Positions 8,916-18,187 of a stretch of 64,000 bases of DNA are shown here, piece by piece. The stretch spans positions 310,001 to 374,000 of the forward strand of contig NZ_WBOM01000001.1 of the NCBI RefSeq assembly GCF_008973755.1, written 5' to 3'. A model generated the notes under the pieces. The model was not told the DNA's origin. It saw only the letters and a list, made by a program, of their open reading frames with translations, and searched no databases. This DNA comes from Nitrincola alkalilacustris. Its GTDB lineage: Bacteria > Pseudomonadota > Gammaproteobacteria > Pseudomonadales > Balneatricaceae. Positions within the stretch are counted from its first letter, which is position 1, and the number at the start of each line of letters is the position of its first letter. The translations under genes were made by a program, and so were the position numbers.

Positions 8916-9512
8916 ATGAGTAGTATCAAAACCCTGGCAGCACCGGTGGAGTGCGAGCTGGAGATCAGGAAATCCCGCTTTATCGGGCGTATCGAGACCA
9001 TTGATGATCTGGATCAGGGGATGGCGATTGTCGAGTCACTGCGCAGGCAGCACCCCGAAGCCGCTCATGTCTGCTTCAGTATGCTGGTTGCAGGGCAGGT
9101 GCGCCAGTCAGACGATGGAGAACCCTCCGGTACCGCCGCTAAACCGATGCTGAATGTGCTGCAACATAAGCATCTGGATGGCGTGCTGGCTACGGTGGTG
9201 CGTTATTTCGGTGGTGTCAAATTGGGCGCCGGTGGTTTGGTGCGAGCCTACAGCCAGGCGATCAGTGAACCATTGGGGCGTGCGGAATATATCGAAATAA
9301 AGCCTCGCGCCCAGGCTGTTGTCAGTGTGGATTTCGAGTATGATTCGCTCCTTCGCAGACTGGCCAGAGAGGCGGGGCTGGATATCGAAGTGCACTATCT
9401 GGATCGTGTATCAGCCAGGGTGTCGGGTGATGCTGCGGTGCTTCAGAACTGGCTTGATATGCTGACTGAACAGACTCGCGGTAGCGCCATCCTCGAACAG
9501 GACGCTCTCTAA
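8916..9512 (+). CDS. yigZ: YigZ/IMPACT-family protein
   Basis: Member of the UPF0029/IMPACT family; the related eukaryotic IMPACT regulates translation, and the bacterial role is uncertain. The 198-residue protein shows the N-terminal conserved block (RKSRFIGRIETIDD, then HVCFSMLV and SDDGEPSGTAAKPML) and the strongly conserved VVRYFGGVKLGAGGLVRAYSQA, with a C-terminal domain typical of YigZ. Start ATG 8916 follows srkA closely. The end of the gene runs into a short tandem repeat, so the last residues (EQDAL) may be a recent product of repeat slippage. Confidence 0.9.
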   Translation: MSSIKTLAAPVECELEIRKSRFIGRIETIDDLDQGMAIVESLRRQHPEAAHVCFSMLVAGQVRQSDDGEPSGTAAKPMLNVLQHKHLDGVLATVVRYFGGVKLGAGGLVRAYSQAISEPLGRAEYIEIKPRAQAVVSVDFEYDSLLRRLAREAGLDIEVHYLDRVSARVSGDAAVLQNWLDMLTEQTRGSAILEQDAL

Positions 9513-9543
9513 CAGGACCCTCTAACAGGACTCTCTAACAGAA
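9493..9543 (+). repeat. short tandem repeat at the yigZ 3' end
   Basis: TCTAACAGGA occurs at 9508-9517 and 9521-9530, with TCTAACAGAA at 9534-9543, a 13-bp period. A fourth, diverged copy (TCGAACAGGA, 9493-9502) lies inside yigZ. Each intact copy carries a TAA. This is a simple slippage-type array, not CRISPR. Confidence 0.8.
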
Positions 9544-9555
9544 TATGGAAGTGCG

Positions 9556-10176
9556 ATGAATCTGGCTCTGTTGTCGGTTTTTGTACCGACATTTTTCTTT
9601 GTCTCGATAACTCCAGGCATGTGCATGACGCTGGCCATGACGTTGGGTATCACGCTCGGCGTGCGCCGCACTCTGTGGATGATGTGGGGAGAAATGCTCG
9701 GCGTGGCGTTGGTCGCGCTGCTGGCCGTGTTGGGTGTTGCTGCCATATTGCTGGCCTACCCCGGCTTCTTCCAGGTGTTCAAATGGGTCGGCGGGGCCTA
9801 TCTTTTCTATATAGGTGTGCAGATGTGGCGCTCGCGTGGCCGCATGGCCATTCCGGAGTCCTCTGCGGTTCGCCAGACTGTGTCTGCATGGCAGCTGTTT
9901 GTACAGGGATTTGTCACAGCCGTCGCCAACCCCAAGGGCTGGGCTTTTCATGTCGCACTGCTGCCACCCTTTATCAATCAGCAGCAGGCGCTGATTCCGC
10001 AGTTGGTGCTGCTACTCGGTATCATTGTGATACTCGAGTTTATCTGCATGCTGATCTATGCCGGCGGTGGCAAGGCCCTGCGATTGTTTCTGCAGCACAC
10101 CTCCAATGTAAGGCTACTGAACCGTCTGGCAGGCAGCCTGATGATTGGCGTTGGACTCTGGCTGGCTTTTCTTTGA
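9556..10176 (+). CDS. LysE/RhtB-family amino-acid exporter
   Basis: Inner-membrane translocator of the LysE superfamily, which exports amino acids such as lysine, homoserine or threonine. The 206-residue length and about six hydrophobic helices fit. The first helix carries the family signature FFFVSITPGMCMTLAMTLG, followed by GVRRTLWMMWGEMLG, and FKWVGGAYLFYIGVQMWRSR at residues 75-95. The C-terminal half contains GFVTAVANPKGWAFHVALLPPF, another hallmark. The substrate cannot be told. A clear terminator follows. Confidence 0.92.
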   Translation: MNLALLSVFVPTFFFVSITPGMCMTLAMTLGITLGVRRTLWMMWGEMLGVALVALLAVLGVAAILLAYPGFFQVFKWVGGAYLFYIGVQMWRSRGRMAIPESSAVRQTVSAWQLFVQGFVTAVANPKGWAFHVALLPPFINQQQALIPQLVLLLGIIVILEFICMLIYAGGGKALRLFLQHTSNVRLLNRLAGSLMIGVGLWLAFL

Positions 10177-10182
10177 ATAGCA

Positions 10183-10230
10183 GCCTCCCGGCAGAAGTTG
10201 ATCCAGTCGGGAGGCCTTGTTTCGTTTTCT
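10183..10230 (+). terminator. intrinsic terminator after the LysE-type exporter gene
   Basis: Perfect 8-bp stem GCCTCCCG (10183-10190) / CGGGAGGC (10208-10215), loop of 17 nt, followed by CTTGTTTCGTTTTCTTG. It may also serve the convergent lipoprotein-like gene ending at 10256. Confidence 0.75.
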
Positions 10231-10255
10231 TGCACTCTGTTTCAATGTCTTGCCA

Positions 10256-10651
10256 TTACTCTATCGGCACCACAAACCACACCTGATTGAACTCATGCCC
10301 GGTGACATCGCCCGGCTCTGCATCCCTGACCCAGGTGTAAAGCGGCATATCCTTGTAGGCCCACTGTTTTGAGCCATCGCTTCGTGTGATGATGCTGAAA
10401 TCACCTGCAGCCATTGCGCCGTCTTCAGCCATCAGTGGTGGCCAGTTGGCAGCGCAGCCGTCATTGCAGTTGGATGTACCGGCGGAGTCGCGGGTGAAGG
10501 TATAGAGGGTCATGCCCTGTTGATCGGTCAGTACTTTTCCGAGGGATGTCTCACCGACAGCAACCGGAGTATCCCCATGCATGTCGGCAAAGAGGAATGC
10601 GGAGGTCAGCAACAGGCTGAAAAACAGAGCACCAGTTATTGAACGATTCAT
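10256..10651 (-). CDS. small exported protein with COG4315-type repeats
   Basis: A 131-residue secreted protein. Residues 1-22 are a signal peptide (FFSLLLTSAFLFA). The mature part has two copies of the short repeat found in the COG4315/Lipoprotein_15 family: LGKVLTDQQGMTLYTFTRDSAG with the cysteine pair CNDGCAANWPPL, and KQWAYKDMPLYTWVRDAEPGD. The ending FNQVWFVV is also typical. Function is unknown; members are often found with electron-transfer or stress proteins. There is no lipobox cysteine here. It is monocistronic and convergent with the LysE gene. Confidence 0.85.
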   Translation of the reverse strand: MNRSITGALFFSLLLTSAFLFADMHGDTPVAVGETSLGKVLTDQQGMTLYTFTRDSAGTSNCNDGCAANWPPLMAEDGAMAAGDFSIITRSDGSKQWAYKDMPLYTWVRDAEPGDVTGHEFNQVWFVVPIE

Positions 10652-10842
10652 GATATTACCTGTTAGATTGTTTGAAAATAATTACGTGCCCGTGTGGGTT
10701 GTGGATCAAGTATAGGAAGAGAGTATGGATTTCACACCTGGTTCAGGGCATCATAATTTAGAAGAATGAACTGAATCTGCATTATAATGCGCTGTTCTGA
10801 TGTTCCTGATCAGGAACTCATCAAGCGTGGGAGTGTCAGTTG

Positions 10843-11940
10843 GTGTTCAATCCAATCTGGAGTAGATGTGTGCGGCTACTGGCTATTCTTTGTTTGAATG
10901 TGCTTGTATTGAGCGGATGTGCCAATATTGCCCGCGAGCAGGTGGCTGGTTCTGGAGTTCAGGATGACTCCGCAGTGGCAGTTGAGCGCGAGGTGAAAGA
11001 GCTTTTCAATCAGACCTATATCGATCCACTGACTCGCTATCTGGAACGTTACTCCTCAAACCCTGCTCGGGCAGACTTTATCCAGCAGATAACCGCAGAG
11101 CGTGACCGACGCTGTGCCGATATTGCTGCACGCTATGACGGGCAACCCAGAAACCTGGAAACACTTGAGCGCTACCGCAGGGGCTATAACTATTCCTGCC
11201 CTGAGGATGTAGCGGCTTTTGAAGCTCAGGTGGAAGGGGTCATACCGGATGTAGATGAGCCGGATGACCGGACTCTATCGACTGCCTCTCCAATTGAAAC
11301 TGCGCCTCCTGTTGAAACAGTGTCTGATGCACAACGTAATGAGTGTTATCTGCTGACCAAGATCCGTAACTTCAATGAAGCCAGAGCGCTCTGCCTTAAG
11401 CCGGCAGAGGCTGGAGATATGCGCTCACAACTGAACATGGCCGTCATTTCGCAGGCACTCAGAGACTATCCTCAGGCGTTGCATTGGGCTCGACTGGTGG
11501 CAGATCGCTCGCCGGAGGCACGCTTTGTGCTAGGGCAGTTGTTCGCTAATGGCCAGGGGGTGATGCAGGATTATGCCGAAGCGCTGACCTGGTTCCAGCG
11601 TGCGGCCAATGAGGATCATGCCGCTTCTCAGGCGGCACTGGGCATGATGTTTCTGCAGGGTCAGGGTGTTGCTGCCAATCCGCTGACAGCCCGTCAGTGG
11701 TTGCTGAAGGCGGCACGGCAGAATGATGGCCGAGCCCAGTATTATCTGGGTGAAATGAACGAGAAGGGTGTGTTGGCAGAGCGCGATCCACTGCAGGCGC
11801 TTGCCTGGTATGACCTTGCCAGCCGCAATGGTTTCAGAGAGGCTAGAGCCAGAATTGAAGCACTCAGCCAGCAGATTAACCCCGAGCAGTTTGCTCAGGC
11901 ACAGGCACAGGTACGACAGATCATGGATGGTGGGCAGTAA
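10843..11940 (+). CDS. Sel1-repeat lipoprotein
   Basis: Predicted lipoprotein: lipobox LVLSGC places the lipidated cysteine around residue 26-27. After a ~170-residue N-terminal region of unknown type, residues ~185-350 are Sel1-like/TPR-type repeats (ARFVLGQLFANGQGVMQDYAEALTWF and two similar units with ALGMMFLQGQGV and YYLGEMNEKGV), a protein-protein scaffold. The start is a GTG (10843) after GGGAG; a TTG at 10840 is equally in frame. Its stop TAA overlaps the ATG of the GGDEF/EAL gene (TAATG at 11938-11942), so the two are translationally coupled. It may therefore be a periplasmic partner of that sensor (inference). Confidence 0.85.
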   Translation: MFNPIWSRCVRLLAILCLNVLVLSGCANIAREQVAGSGVQDDSAVAVEREVKELFNQTYIDPLTRYLERYSSNPARADFIQQITAERDRRCADIAARYDGQPRNLETLERYRRGYNYSCPEDVAAFEAQVEGVIPDVDEPDDRTLSTASPIETAPPVETVSDAQRNECYLLTKIRNFNEARALCLKPAEAGDMRSQLNMAVISQALRDYPQALHWARLVADRSPEARFVLGQLFANGQGVMQDYAEALTWFQRAANEDHAASQAALGMMFLQGQGVAANPLTARQWLLKAARQNDGRAQYYLGEMNEKGVLAERDPLQALAWYDLASRNGFREARARIEALSQQINPEQFAQAQAQVRQIMDGGQ

Positions 11941-14375
11941 TGACCCGGGATGACACACCGGCTGCCCCAGGCCGTCTGCAGTTGTTCATGCAGACACTGC
12001 GTCACCTGAATCCCTCCAAGCAATCCATCGTCTGGGTGCTCCTGCTGCTGATCGGCTTGTTTATCGCCGGTATGTGGGTCATCTCCACGTTGAACCTGAA
12101 TTTTTCCCAGAAGGCGATGAGTGAACTGCGTGAAGTGCAGTTGGAGGAGGTGTTCTATGCCAATCTGGACCGTATCAATGCCCAGCATCGCCTGCTGGAA
12201 AACTATACTGACGATCTGGCCCGCCTGGGCGAGCTCTTCTGGCATTTACAGCAGCAAACTGATGCGCAGCAAGCCAGGGAGTTTGAGGGTGCGTTGCTTG
12301 AGAAACTGAGAGACTTTCCGGATGCGTTCGGGGCAGGTGTCTGGTTCGAATCCGGTGCTTTCATCAGCGATGGCATCTATCATGGAGCCTTTGCCTACAG
12401 GGGGGATGGGGCCGAGCCTGTGCTGATGTCACTGGCGGAAGCAGGGCTGATGGATTATCGATCGCAGCCATGGTTTGAACAGGCAATGCCGAAAGACTGG
12501 TCATCTGCAGATAGGGATCTGCAGGCCTTTTACTGGACTCCGGCATACTATAATCCCGTTTCCGGGGCGGCGGTACTGACGCTGGTCAAGCCCATGTATG
12601 CCCGCAGTGGAGAGCTGATAGGTGTTGTCACCACTGACTGGCATGCGGAAAGAGTGATCGACCTGGTGAGTCAGGTTGAAGTGACTCCAAACACCTTTGC
12701 CTACCTGATTGATCGCAATAATCGACGACTATCTGCACTGAGTGAGATTGATGACAGTGAGCAGGCGCTGCAGGTGATGGATGTGATTCTGCAGGAGCGG
12801 CTGATCGACTCTCTGAACGAACGTATCCAAACATTACTGCCCGGTCTACAGCAGCGTGGCGTGACCATGCAGCATCACCGCCTGGCTGTTGACGGGCGTG
12901 AGTATGAGCTGAGTTTTGCTGCCACGAGCGCTGACATGCTGTTCGGCATAGGCGTTCCGCGTGATGAGATAGATGCTGTACTGCAGCCGATGCGAAGCAG
13001 TAATTTCCATATTCTGCTGCTGACGGGTCTGGTCATGCTGCTGTTGTCGGGTGTCATTCTGTACAAGGTGGTTGGGCTGATGCGTCAGTTACAGGCCTCC
13101 TATACCGATGAGCTGACAGACCTGCCGAACCGTGCCAGATTACTGCTCGATTTCGGCAGGCAACCCGGTGGCAGTCTGTTGCTGATCAACCTCGATGGTT
13201 TCAAGGAGATAAATGCCCTGTTTGGTCATGCCTGCGGTGATTATGTGCTGCGGGTGCTGGCAGGCTGGCTGAGAAGCTTCATCGAGAATAACCGACATCT
13301 GGGGCCTGTGCGCCTGTATCGACTGACGGCAGATGAGTTTGCGATACTGGGGCCTGACAGCTCACAAAAGAAAATGCAGAAGTATCTGCATGCACTGAAT
13401 GACTATCTGCAAAGACGCAGCCTGATCTGGCAGGATCAGGAGATTACGATCGGAGTGACGCTGGGAGCTGCGATCCATCCACCTGATCAGTCAACTGCTT
13501 CTGTTTCGCAGGACAGCATGATCACCTGGGCGCGCTTTGCATTGAAGCAGGCGCGTCTGCAGCAGAAGAACTATGTGATTTACGATCTGGACCAGCGCAT
13601 TGAAGATGCCTATGAGTACAATCTGCTCTGGGCCCGCCGCGTCAAGGAGGCGCTGGAGGATGACCGTATTTTGCCGTTCTTCCAGCCGATCCATGATAAC
13701 CGCAGTGGTCAAATCACCAAGTTTGAGTGTCTGGTGCGCATGCGTGATGAGTCAGGCGAGATTGCAAGCCCCGGGCAGTTTCTGGATGTGGCCAGGAAGT
13801 TGCGTCTGGATCGGCAGCTTACCCGGATCATGGTTGAAAAGAGCCTGGCGACCTTTGCGCATACACCCTATGAGTTTTCGATCAACCTCTCCTATGCAGA
13901 CCTGCTGGATCAGGATCTGAGCCATTTCATTATTCAGAAGCTGGATGAAACCGGACTTGGGAAGCGCATTATTTTCGAGATACTGGAGTCAGATGGCATC
14001 GAAAACTATCAGGAGGTGCGGCGCTTCATAGATGAGGTGAAACGGCGCGGTTGTCGTATAGCCATTGATGATTTCGGCACCGGCTACTCCAACTTTGAGC
14101 ATCTGCTGCGACTGAATGTGGATCTGATCAAGATCGATGGCAGTCTGATCCGCAATCTGGACTCTGACCCTGCTGCTTTCAGTGTCACGCAGGGGATAGT
14201 CAACTTTGCGCGCAGCCTGAACATGGAAACAGTGGCTGAGTTTGTTCACAGTGATGCCGTTCAGGAAAAGGTTCGTTATCTGGGTGTGGATTTTTCACAA
14301 GGTGCTCATTTCTCCATGCCACAGGCTGAACTGGTGACAGTGTCTGAGGTTCAGCAACCGATCAGGCAGGATTGA
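11940..14375 (+). CDS. sensor protein with degenerate GGDEF and EAL c-di-GMP phosphodiesterase domain
   Basis: The 811-residue inner-membrane protein has a first helix at ~30-50 (IVWVLLLLIGLFIAGMWV), a ~300-residue periplasmic Cache-like region, and a second helix near 355-380. Its GGDEF domain has the signature TADEF (RLTADEFAILG), so cyclase activity is doubtful. The EAL domain reads ECL in place of EAL but keeps the acidic and metal-binding motifs: FEILESD, IDDFGTGYSN, LIKIDG and ETVAEFV. It is thus most likely a phosphodiesterase that lowers c-di-GMP. It overlaps the upstream lipoprotein gene by one base, and ends convergently 8 bp from the response-regulator gene. Confidence 0.9.
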   Translation: MTRDDTPAAPGRLQLFMQTLRHLNPSKQSIVWVLLLLIGLFIAGMWVISTLNLNFSQKAMSELREVQLEEVFYANLDRINAQHRLLENYTDDLARLGELFWHLQQQTDAQQAREFEGALLEKLRDFPDAFGAGVWFESGAFISDGIYHGAFAYRGDGAEPVLMSLAEAGLMDYRSQPWFEQAMPKDWSSADRDLQAFYWTPAYYNPVSGAAVLTLVKPMYARSGELIGVVTTDWHAERVIDLVSQVEVTPNTFAYLIDRNNRRLSALSEIDDSEQALQVMDVILQERLIDSLNERIQTLLPGLQQRGVTMQHHRLAVDGREYELSFAATSADMLFGIGVPRDEIDAVLQPMRSSNFHILLLTGLVMLLLSGVILYKVVGLMRQLQASYTDELTDLPNRARLLLDFGRQPGGSLLLINLDGFKEINALFGHACGDYVLRVLAGWLRSFIENNRHLGPVRLYRLTADEFAILGPDSSQKKMQKYLHALNDYLQRRSLIWQDQEITIGVTLGAAIHPPDQSTASVSQDSMITWARFALKQARLQQKNYVIYDLDQRIEDAYEYNLLWARRVKEALEDDRILPFFQPIHDNRSGQITKFECLVRMRDESGEIASPGQFLDVARKLRLDRQLTRIMVEKSLATFAHTPYEFSINLSYADLLDQDLSHFIIQKLDETGLGKRIIFEILESDGIENYQEVRRFIDEVKRRGCRIAIDDFGTGYSNFEHLLRLNVDLIKIDGSLIRNLDSDPAAFSVTQGIVNFARSLNMETVAEFVHSDAVQEKVRYLGVDFSQGAHFSMPQAELVTVSEVQQPIRQD

Positions 14376-14382
14376 CCTGACA

Positions 14383-15813
14383 CTAAGTCTGCTCCTGCTC
14401 TTTTTCATCCAGCCAGCGATACAGTGTGCGTCTACCGATACCCAGCAGTGCGGCAGCTCGGCGTTTATTGCCACCTGTTTCCTTGAGCACCCGCTGGACG
14501 TAGCGTTTCTGCAGCTGTTCCAGCGTCGGTAGTACCGCTCCGGCCAGCAGACCCTCCTCCTCACTGCTCGATGCATGACTGCTGTTGTTATTGGCAGTGC
14601 TGCTGAGGGTGTGTGTCTGTGGACGAATCGTCTGCTCCAGCAGGCGAGCAGGCAGGTGCTCCGGCTGGATCGTGTCACCCTGGCAAAAGGCAACGGCACG
14701 TTCCACGATATTCCTCAACTCTCGCACATTGCCGGGAAAGTCATACTCATGCAGGTGTTGCATCGTTTTCCGGCTGAATCCTGAAATGGATTTTTTCTGG
14801 ATTGCCGAGTGTTGCATCAGAAAACGCTGGGCCAACAGCTCCATATCCTCTGCCCGCTCGCGCAGAGGGGGCGACAGCAGGCTGAAGGTTTCCAGTCGGT
14901 AATAAAGATCCTCACGGAACTCGCCGCTGGCCACTTTCTCTTTCAGGTCACGGTGTGTTGCTGCCATGATCCGGACATCCACCTGCTCTTCGTGATCAGT
15001 GCCAACCGGGCGGATGGAGCCATCCTGCAGGGCGCGCAACAGTTTGGCCTGAAGCGCCAGTGGCATCTCGGCTATCTCGTCCAGCAGCAGAGTGCCGCCA
15101 TCTGCTTCCTGCAGCAGTCCTTTGCGCTGCTTACGAGCTCCTGTAAAGGCGCCTGCAGAGTGGCCGAAGAACTCACTTTCCAGCAGCTCCTGCGGAATGC
15201 CGGCACAGTTGACGGCCAGGAAAGGCTTTGCGGCACGGTCACTCTCGGCATGCAATGCGCGGGCGATCAGCTCCTTGCCGGTGCCACTCTCACCATTAAT
15301 CAGCACCGGTCCCTGTGCCCGCGCAATCACTCGTATCTGCTCAAACAACTGGCGCATGGCAGGACTCTGACCCTTGAGGTCATGCAATCCCTGGTCATCA
15401 GACAGGGTGCGAAAGCGTTGCACCTCCTGGCGCAGTTCACGGGTTTCCAGCACACGCTGTACAGTCAGCACGAAATGGTCCAGATCCAGCGGCTTGGTCA
15501 GGAAATCATCGGCGCCGGCCTGCAGTGCTTCCACCGCCTGACGGACGCTGCCAAATGCTGTGATCACGATGATGGCGGGTGGAACCTTCGGCGCACTCTC
15601 CATGATTTCACGCACCAGTGTCATACCGTTTCCATCCGGCAGGCGCAGGTCGGTGATAATAAGCGCTGGCAGGGCGCTGAGCAGCGAGCTGCGCGCCTCG
15701 GCCAGTGTCTTGGCATGACGGATTTGCCAGCCATCGGCCTCCAGTTCGTCCAGAATCAGCCGTGCCAGGGCCGGGTCATCCTCTACCAGTAATAAGGGGG
15801 TGGCCTGCTTCAT
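14383..15813 (-). CDS. NtrC-family sigma-54-dependent response regulator
   Basis: A 476-residue three-domain regulator. The receiver (1-120) has acidic pocket EDD at 11-13 and phosphoacceptor Asp55 (LIITDLRLPDG). The central AAA+ domain has Walker A GESGTGKE, the sigma-54 contact loop GAFTGARK and Walker B GGTLLLDEIAEMPL. A C-terminal Fis-type helix-turn-helix (NKRRAAALLGIGRRTLYRWLDE) follows a poorly conserved Ser/Asn-rich linker. It should activate sigma-54 promoters after phosphorylation. The start overlaps the end of the upstream histidine kinase gene by 4 bp, so they form a two-component pair. Target genes are unknown. Confidence 0.95.
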   Translation of the reverse strand: MKQATPLLLVEDDPALARLILDELEADGWQIRHAKTLAEARSSLLSALPALIITDLRLPDGNGMTLVREIMESAPKVPPAIIVITAFGSVRQAVEALQAGADDFLTKPLDLDHFVLTVQRVLETRELRQEVQRFRTLSDDQGLHDLKGQSPAMRQLFEQIRVIARAQGPVLINGESGTGKELIARALHAESDRAAKPFLAVNCAGIPQELLESEFFGHSAGAFTGARKQRKGLLQEADGGTLLLDEIAEMPLALQAKLLRALQDGSIRPVGTDHEEQVDVRIMAATHRDLKEKVASGEFREDLYYRLETFSLLSPPLRERAEDMELLAQRFLMQHSAIQKKSISGFSRKTMQHLHEYDFPGNVRELRNIVERAVAFCQGDTIQPEHLPARLLEQTIRPQTHTLSSTANNNSSHASSSEEEGLLAGAVLPTLEQLQKRYVQRVLKETGGNKRRAAALLGIGRRTLYRWLDEKEQEQT

Positions 15814-17270
15814 AGGGTTGCTCCTGTCGATGGATGAGCTTCGTCAGCTGGAAAGTGCAGCTCAAAGCGCGCCCCTCCCAGGTCGCTTTTTTGAATATCC
15901 ACACGCCCCTGATGTTCACGCATGATCCGCTTCACGATGGCAAGGCCCAGACCGCTGCCGTCTCCCGGTGCCTTGGTGGTATAAAAGGGCCGAAACAGAT
16001 GCTCCATCTGCTCTGGAGAGACCCCCGTGCCGGCATCGTCTACAGACAGCACGACACCCTCATCGCATTGCCAACCCAGTATGACAGGGCCTTCGGGGCA
16101 GGCCTGACAGGCATTACGCATCAGATTGATCAGTGCCTGCTCCAGCATCAGCGCATCACCCCGAATACGGCACTCAGGGCCTGCTGCAAGCTGGATCTGC
16201 AGTCCTTCATCCTGTAGCTGTTTGCGTGCACGTGCGACCAGCGCGGCAACATCCAGTGAGTGGGGTTGGGCCCGGACGCTGCGCCCATAAGAGAGCAACT
16301 GCTCGACAATAGCGGTCATGCGCTGGGCCTGATGGCGGATATCTTCCAGTTCACTGATATCCTGCGCCTGAGTATGGCGGCGCAGCAGGCGTCTGGCACG
16401 GCCATCTACGACACTCAGTGGTGCGCCCAGTTCATGAGCAACACCGGCAGACAGCTGCCCCAGTGCCGCAAGTGTTTCTGCTTCGCGCAGTTGTCCGGAC
16501 AGGCGTTCCTGCTCTTTCTGCTGCTCTCTGGCCCTGTACTCTGCCTGCTGGATCGCATCCAGCATCTGATTAAGTTCGCTGGCCAGCCGCATCACTTCGC
16601 GTGGTCCCTCCGCTGTGGCACGATGATCTCGCTCGCCGGATTCAACTTTACGGATGCTGTCCAGCAGGCGTTGCAATGGTTGTCCGATAGCGCGTTGATG
16701 GGTCAGGCTGAGGGCGCCCAGTATGAGCAGAGACGCCAGTGCAAAGCCACCCCAGGAGCGGTATTTCAGTTGTTTCAGCTCGGCCTCGATGTCGCGTCGC
16801 AGACGAGTCACCTGCAGCAGCCCGCTGGGCTGACCGAGATGGTCGAACAGAGGCAGAAAGAAGGAGTAGACATCACGTCCTCGAATGCTTTCATACTGTG
16901 CGTATTCGCCATCGACGGTCATCTTCAGTGCTTCATCTGCCTGGCTCTGAGTAGGCCTGACCGCACCGAAGCTGATCAGACGCTGCCCATCGGCATCAAA
17001 CAGATAGGCACCGTACACTTCGGTGATATCGAAGATGGAGGCGAGGCTGTTTTGCAGCTGTTCAACATCATCGCGTTGCAAGGCTTCGGTTACGGGGAGC
17101 CGAATCGCTCTGGCAACAAGGCTCAGGTCACGTTGCAGCCGCTCTTCGGCGAAGTGACCCACTACACTGATTGTGGCGGCGAGGATGACCGCGAGCATCA
17201 ACAGAAGGGGCAGAGCGACCTGCAGCAGTAGAACAGAACGAAGACTTCCGGGGGTGAGTTTGAGACGCAT
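15810..17270 (-). CDS. membrane sensor histidine kinase
   Basis: Partner of the NtrC-type regulator. The 486 residues comprise TM1 at ~14-37, a short periplasmic sensor (38-170) and TM2 at ~174-190. A HAMP region is followed by the HisKA H-box with phospho-acceptor His279 (SAGVAHELGAPLSVVDG) and an ATPase domain with N-box LINLMRNACQA, G1 DDAGTGVSP and G2 GDGSGLGLAIVKRI. The signal is unknown. The operon begins at this gene; the 252 bp to the divergent Lrp-type gene should hold its promoter. Confidence 0.93.
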   Translation of the reverse strand: MRLKLTPGSLRSVLLLQVALPLLLMLAVILAATISVVGHFAEERLQRDLSLVARAIRLPVTEALQRDDVEQLQNSLASIFDITEVYGAYLFDADGQRLISFGAVRPTQSQADEALKMTVDGEYAQYESIRGRDVYSFFLPLFDHLGQPSGLLQVTRLRRDIEAELKQLKYRSWGGFALASLLILGALSLTHQRAIGQPLQRLLDSIRKVESGERDHRATAEGPREVMRLASELNQMLDAIQQAEYRAREQQKEQERLSGQLREAETLAALGQLSAGVAHELGAPLSVVDGRARRLLRRHTQAQDISELEDIRHQAQRMTAIVEQLLSYGRSVRAQPHSLDVAALVARARKQLQDEGLQIQLAAGPECRIRGDALMLEQALINLMRNACQACPEGPVILGWQCDEGVVLSVDDAGTGVSPEQMEHLFRPFYTTKAPGDGSGLGLAIVKRIMREHQGRVDIQKSDLGGARFELHFPADEAHPSTGATL

Positions 17271-17366
17271 GCTTGACCTGTTGCTGGCAACCAGAGGCCA
17301 GCAGCCGCTGATAGCGAGTAGAGTTCATCTAAGATACATGTGCCAAAATGTCACATATGATGTTTG

Positions 17367-17383
17367 CGGTCAAATGCTGACCG
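17367..17383. promoter_or_regulatory. inverted repeat in the divergent histidine kinase / Lrp control region
   Basis: CGGTCA (17367-17372) and TGACCG (17378-17383) form a perfect 6-bp inverted repeat, 5-bp spacer, 140 bp before the Lrp-type gene. It could be an operator for either neighbour. Otherwise this region is AT-rich with no gene. Confidence 0.3.
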
Positions 17384-17522
17384 ACGACAAAGCCAGAAAG
17401 GGTGAGTTGTTTGTTCTATGATTTTCATATTTTGTGGCATGATCTGCTTTATATGGTCATAAAATCTATTTTTTATCGCTGATTTGAACCAGTGTGTACC
17501 CACTTTACTGCAAGAGGTCTCT

Positions 17523-17975
17523 ATGGATAAAACGGATCGCAGAATTCTGTCACTGCTTCAGGTGGATGGTCGTCTATCGAATGTTGAACTGGCAGACCAG
17601 GTGAGTCTGTCTCCTTCACCCTGCCTGCGGCGTGTTAAAAGACTGGAGGAGTCAGGTGTCATCACCGGTTATCACGTGGCGCTGGACCGCACTCGTATTG
17701 GACTGCCTATGACGGTGTTTGTAGAGATTCGATTGGAAAATCATCGTGATGAAGCCAGTCAGATCTTTGAACAGACAATTATGGATATGCCGAATGTACT
17801 GAGTTGTCATGTGATCTCGGGCGCGGCGGATTATCTGCTGGAGGTGGTGGTGGAAAGCCTCCTGAGCTATGAGATCTGGCTGAAAACGGTGCAGAAACTG
17901 CCGGTGGTCAAGGATATCAACAGTAATTTTGCAATCAGAACAGTTAAGACGGCCACCGCCTTGCCGCTGGACTGA
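17523..17975 (+). CDS. Lrp/AsnC-family transcriptional regulator
   Basis: A 150-residue feast/famine regulator. The N-terminal helix-turn-helix reads DRRILSLLQVDGRLSNVELADQVSLSPSPCLRRVKRLEESGVI, and the C-terminal RAM/AsnC ligand domain starts at about residue 65 (PMTVFVEIRL ... VLSCHVISGAADYLLEVVV). ATG 17523 gives the canonical family N-terminus (MDKTDRRIL); an upstream start at 17484 would add residues not seen in the family. Its ligand, probably an amino acid, and its targets are not evident from the neighbours. Confidence 0.92.
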   Translation: MDKTDRRILSLLQVDGRLSNVELADQVSLSPSPCLRRVKRLEESGVITGYHVALDRTRIGLPMTVFVEIRLENHRDEASQIFEQTIMDMPNVLSCHVISGAADYLLEVVVESLLSYEIWLKTVQKLPVVKDINSNFAIRTVKTATALPLD

Positions 17976-17994
17976 TATAACCTGCCATATCAAC

Positions 17995-18017
17995 TCATGT
18001 GTCATATGGGCACATGA
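17995..18017. repeat. inverted repeat downstream of the Lrp-type gene
   Basis: TCATGTG (17995-18001) and CACATGA (18011-18017), perfect 7-bp arms, 9-bp spacer. There is no T-tract. It could be an operator for the DUF4168 gene that follows. Confidence 0.35.
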
Positions 18018-18187
18018 TGAGGGGCTTTTCAGGTTGCTAAACTCCTTGCTCCGATAGTGCCGGATTTGTAAATATGAATATAAAACATATGCTTAAATAT
18101 TTTTATACAAGTTGGCACAATGTTCGCAATAGCCTTGGTAGCAGATATAGCTCTATTAACCACTGTATTACTCCAAGGAGAGAACCC

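Noticed and set aside
9493-9543. Short repeated units as a possible CRISPR array
   Set aside because: Period 13 bp and no spacers; simple tandem repeat.
14809-15792. 327-codon plus-strand ORF opposite the response regulator
   Set aside because: Shadow of a clear NtrC-family gene; composition is low in recognisable motifs.
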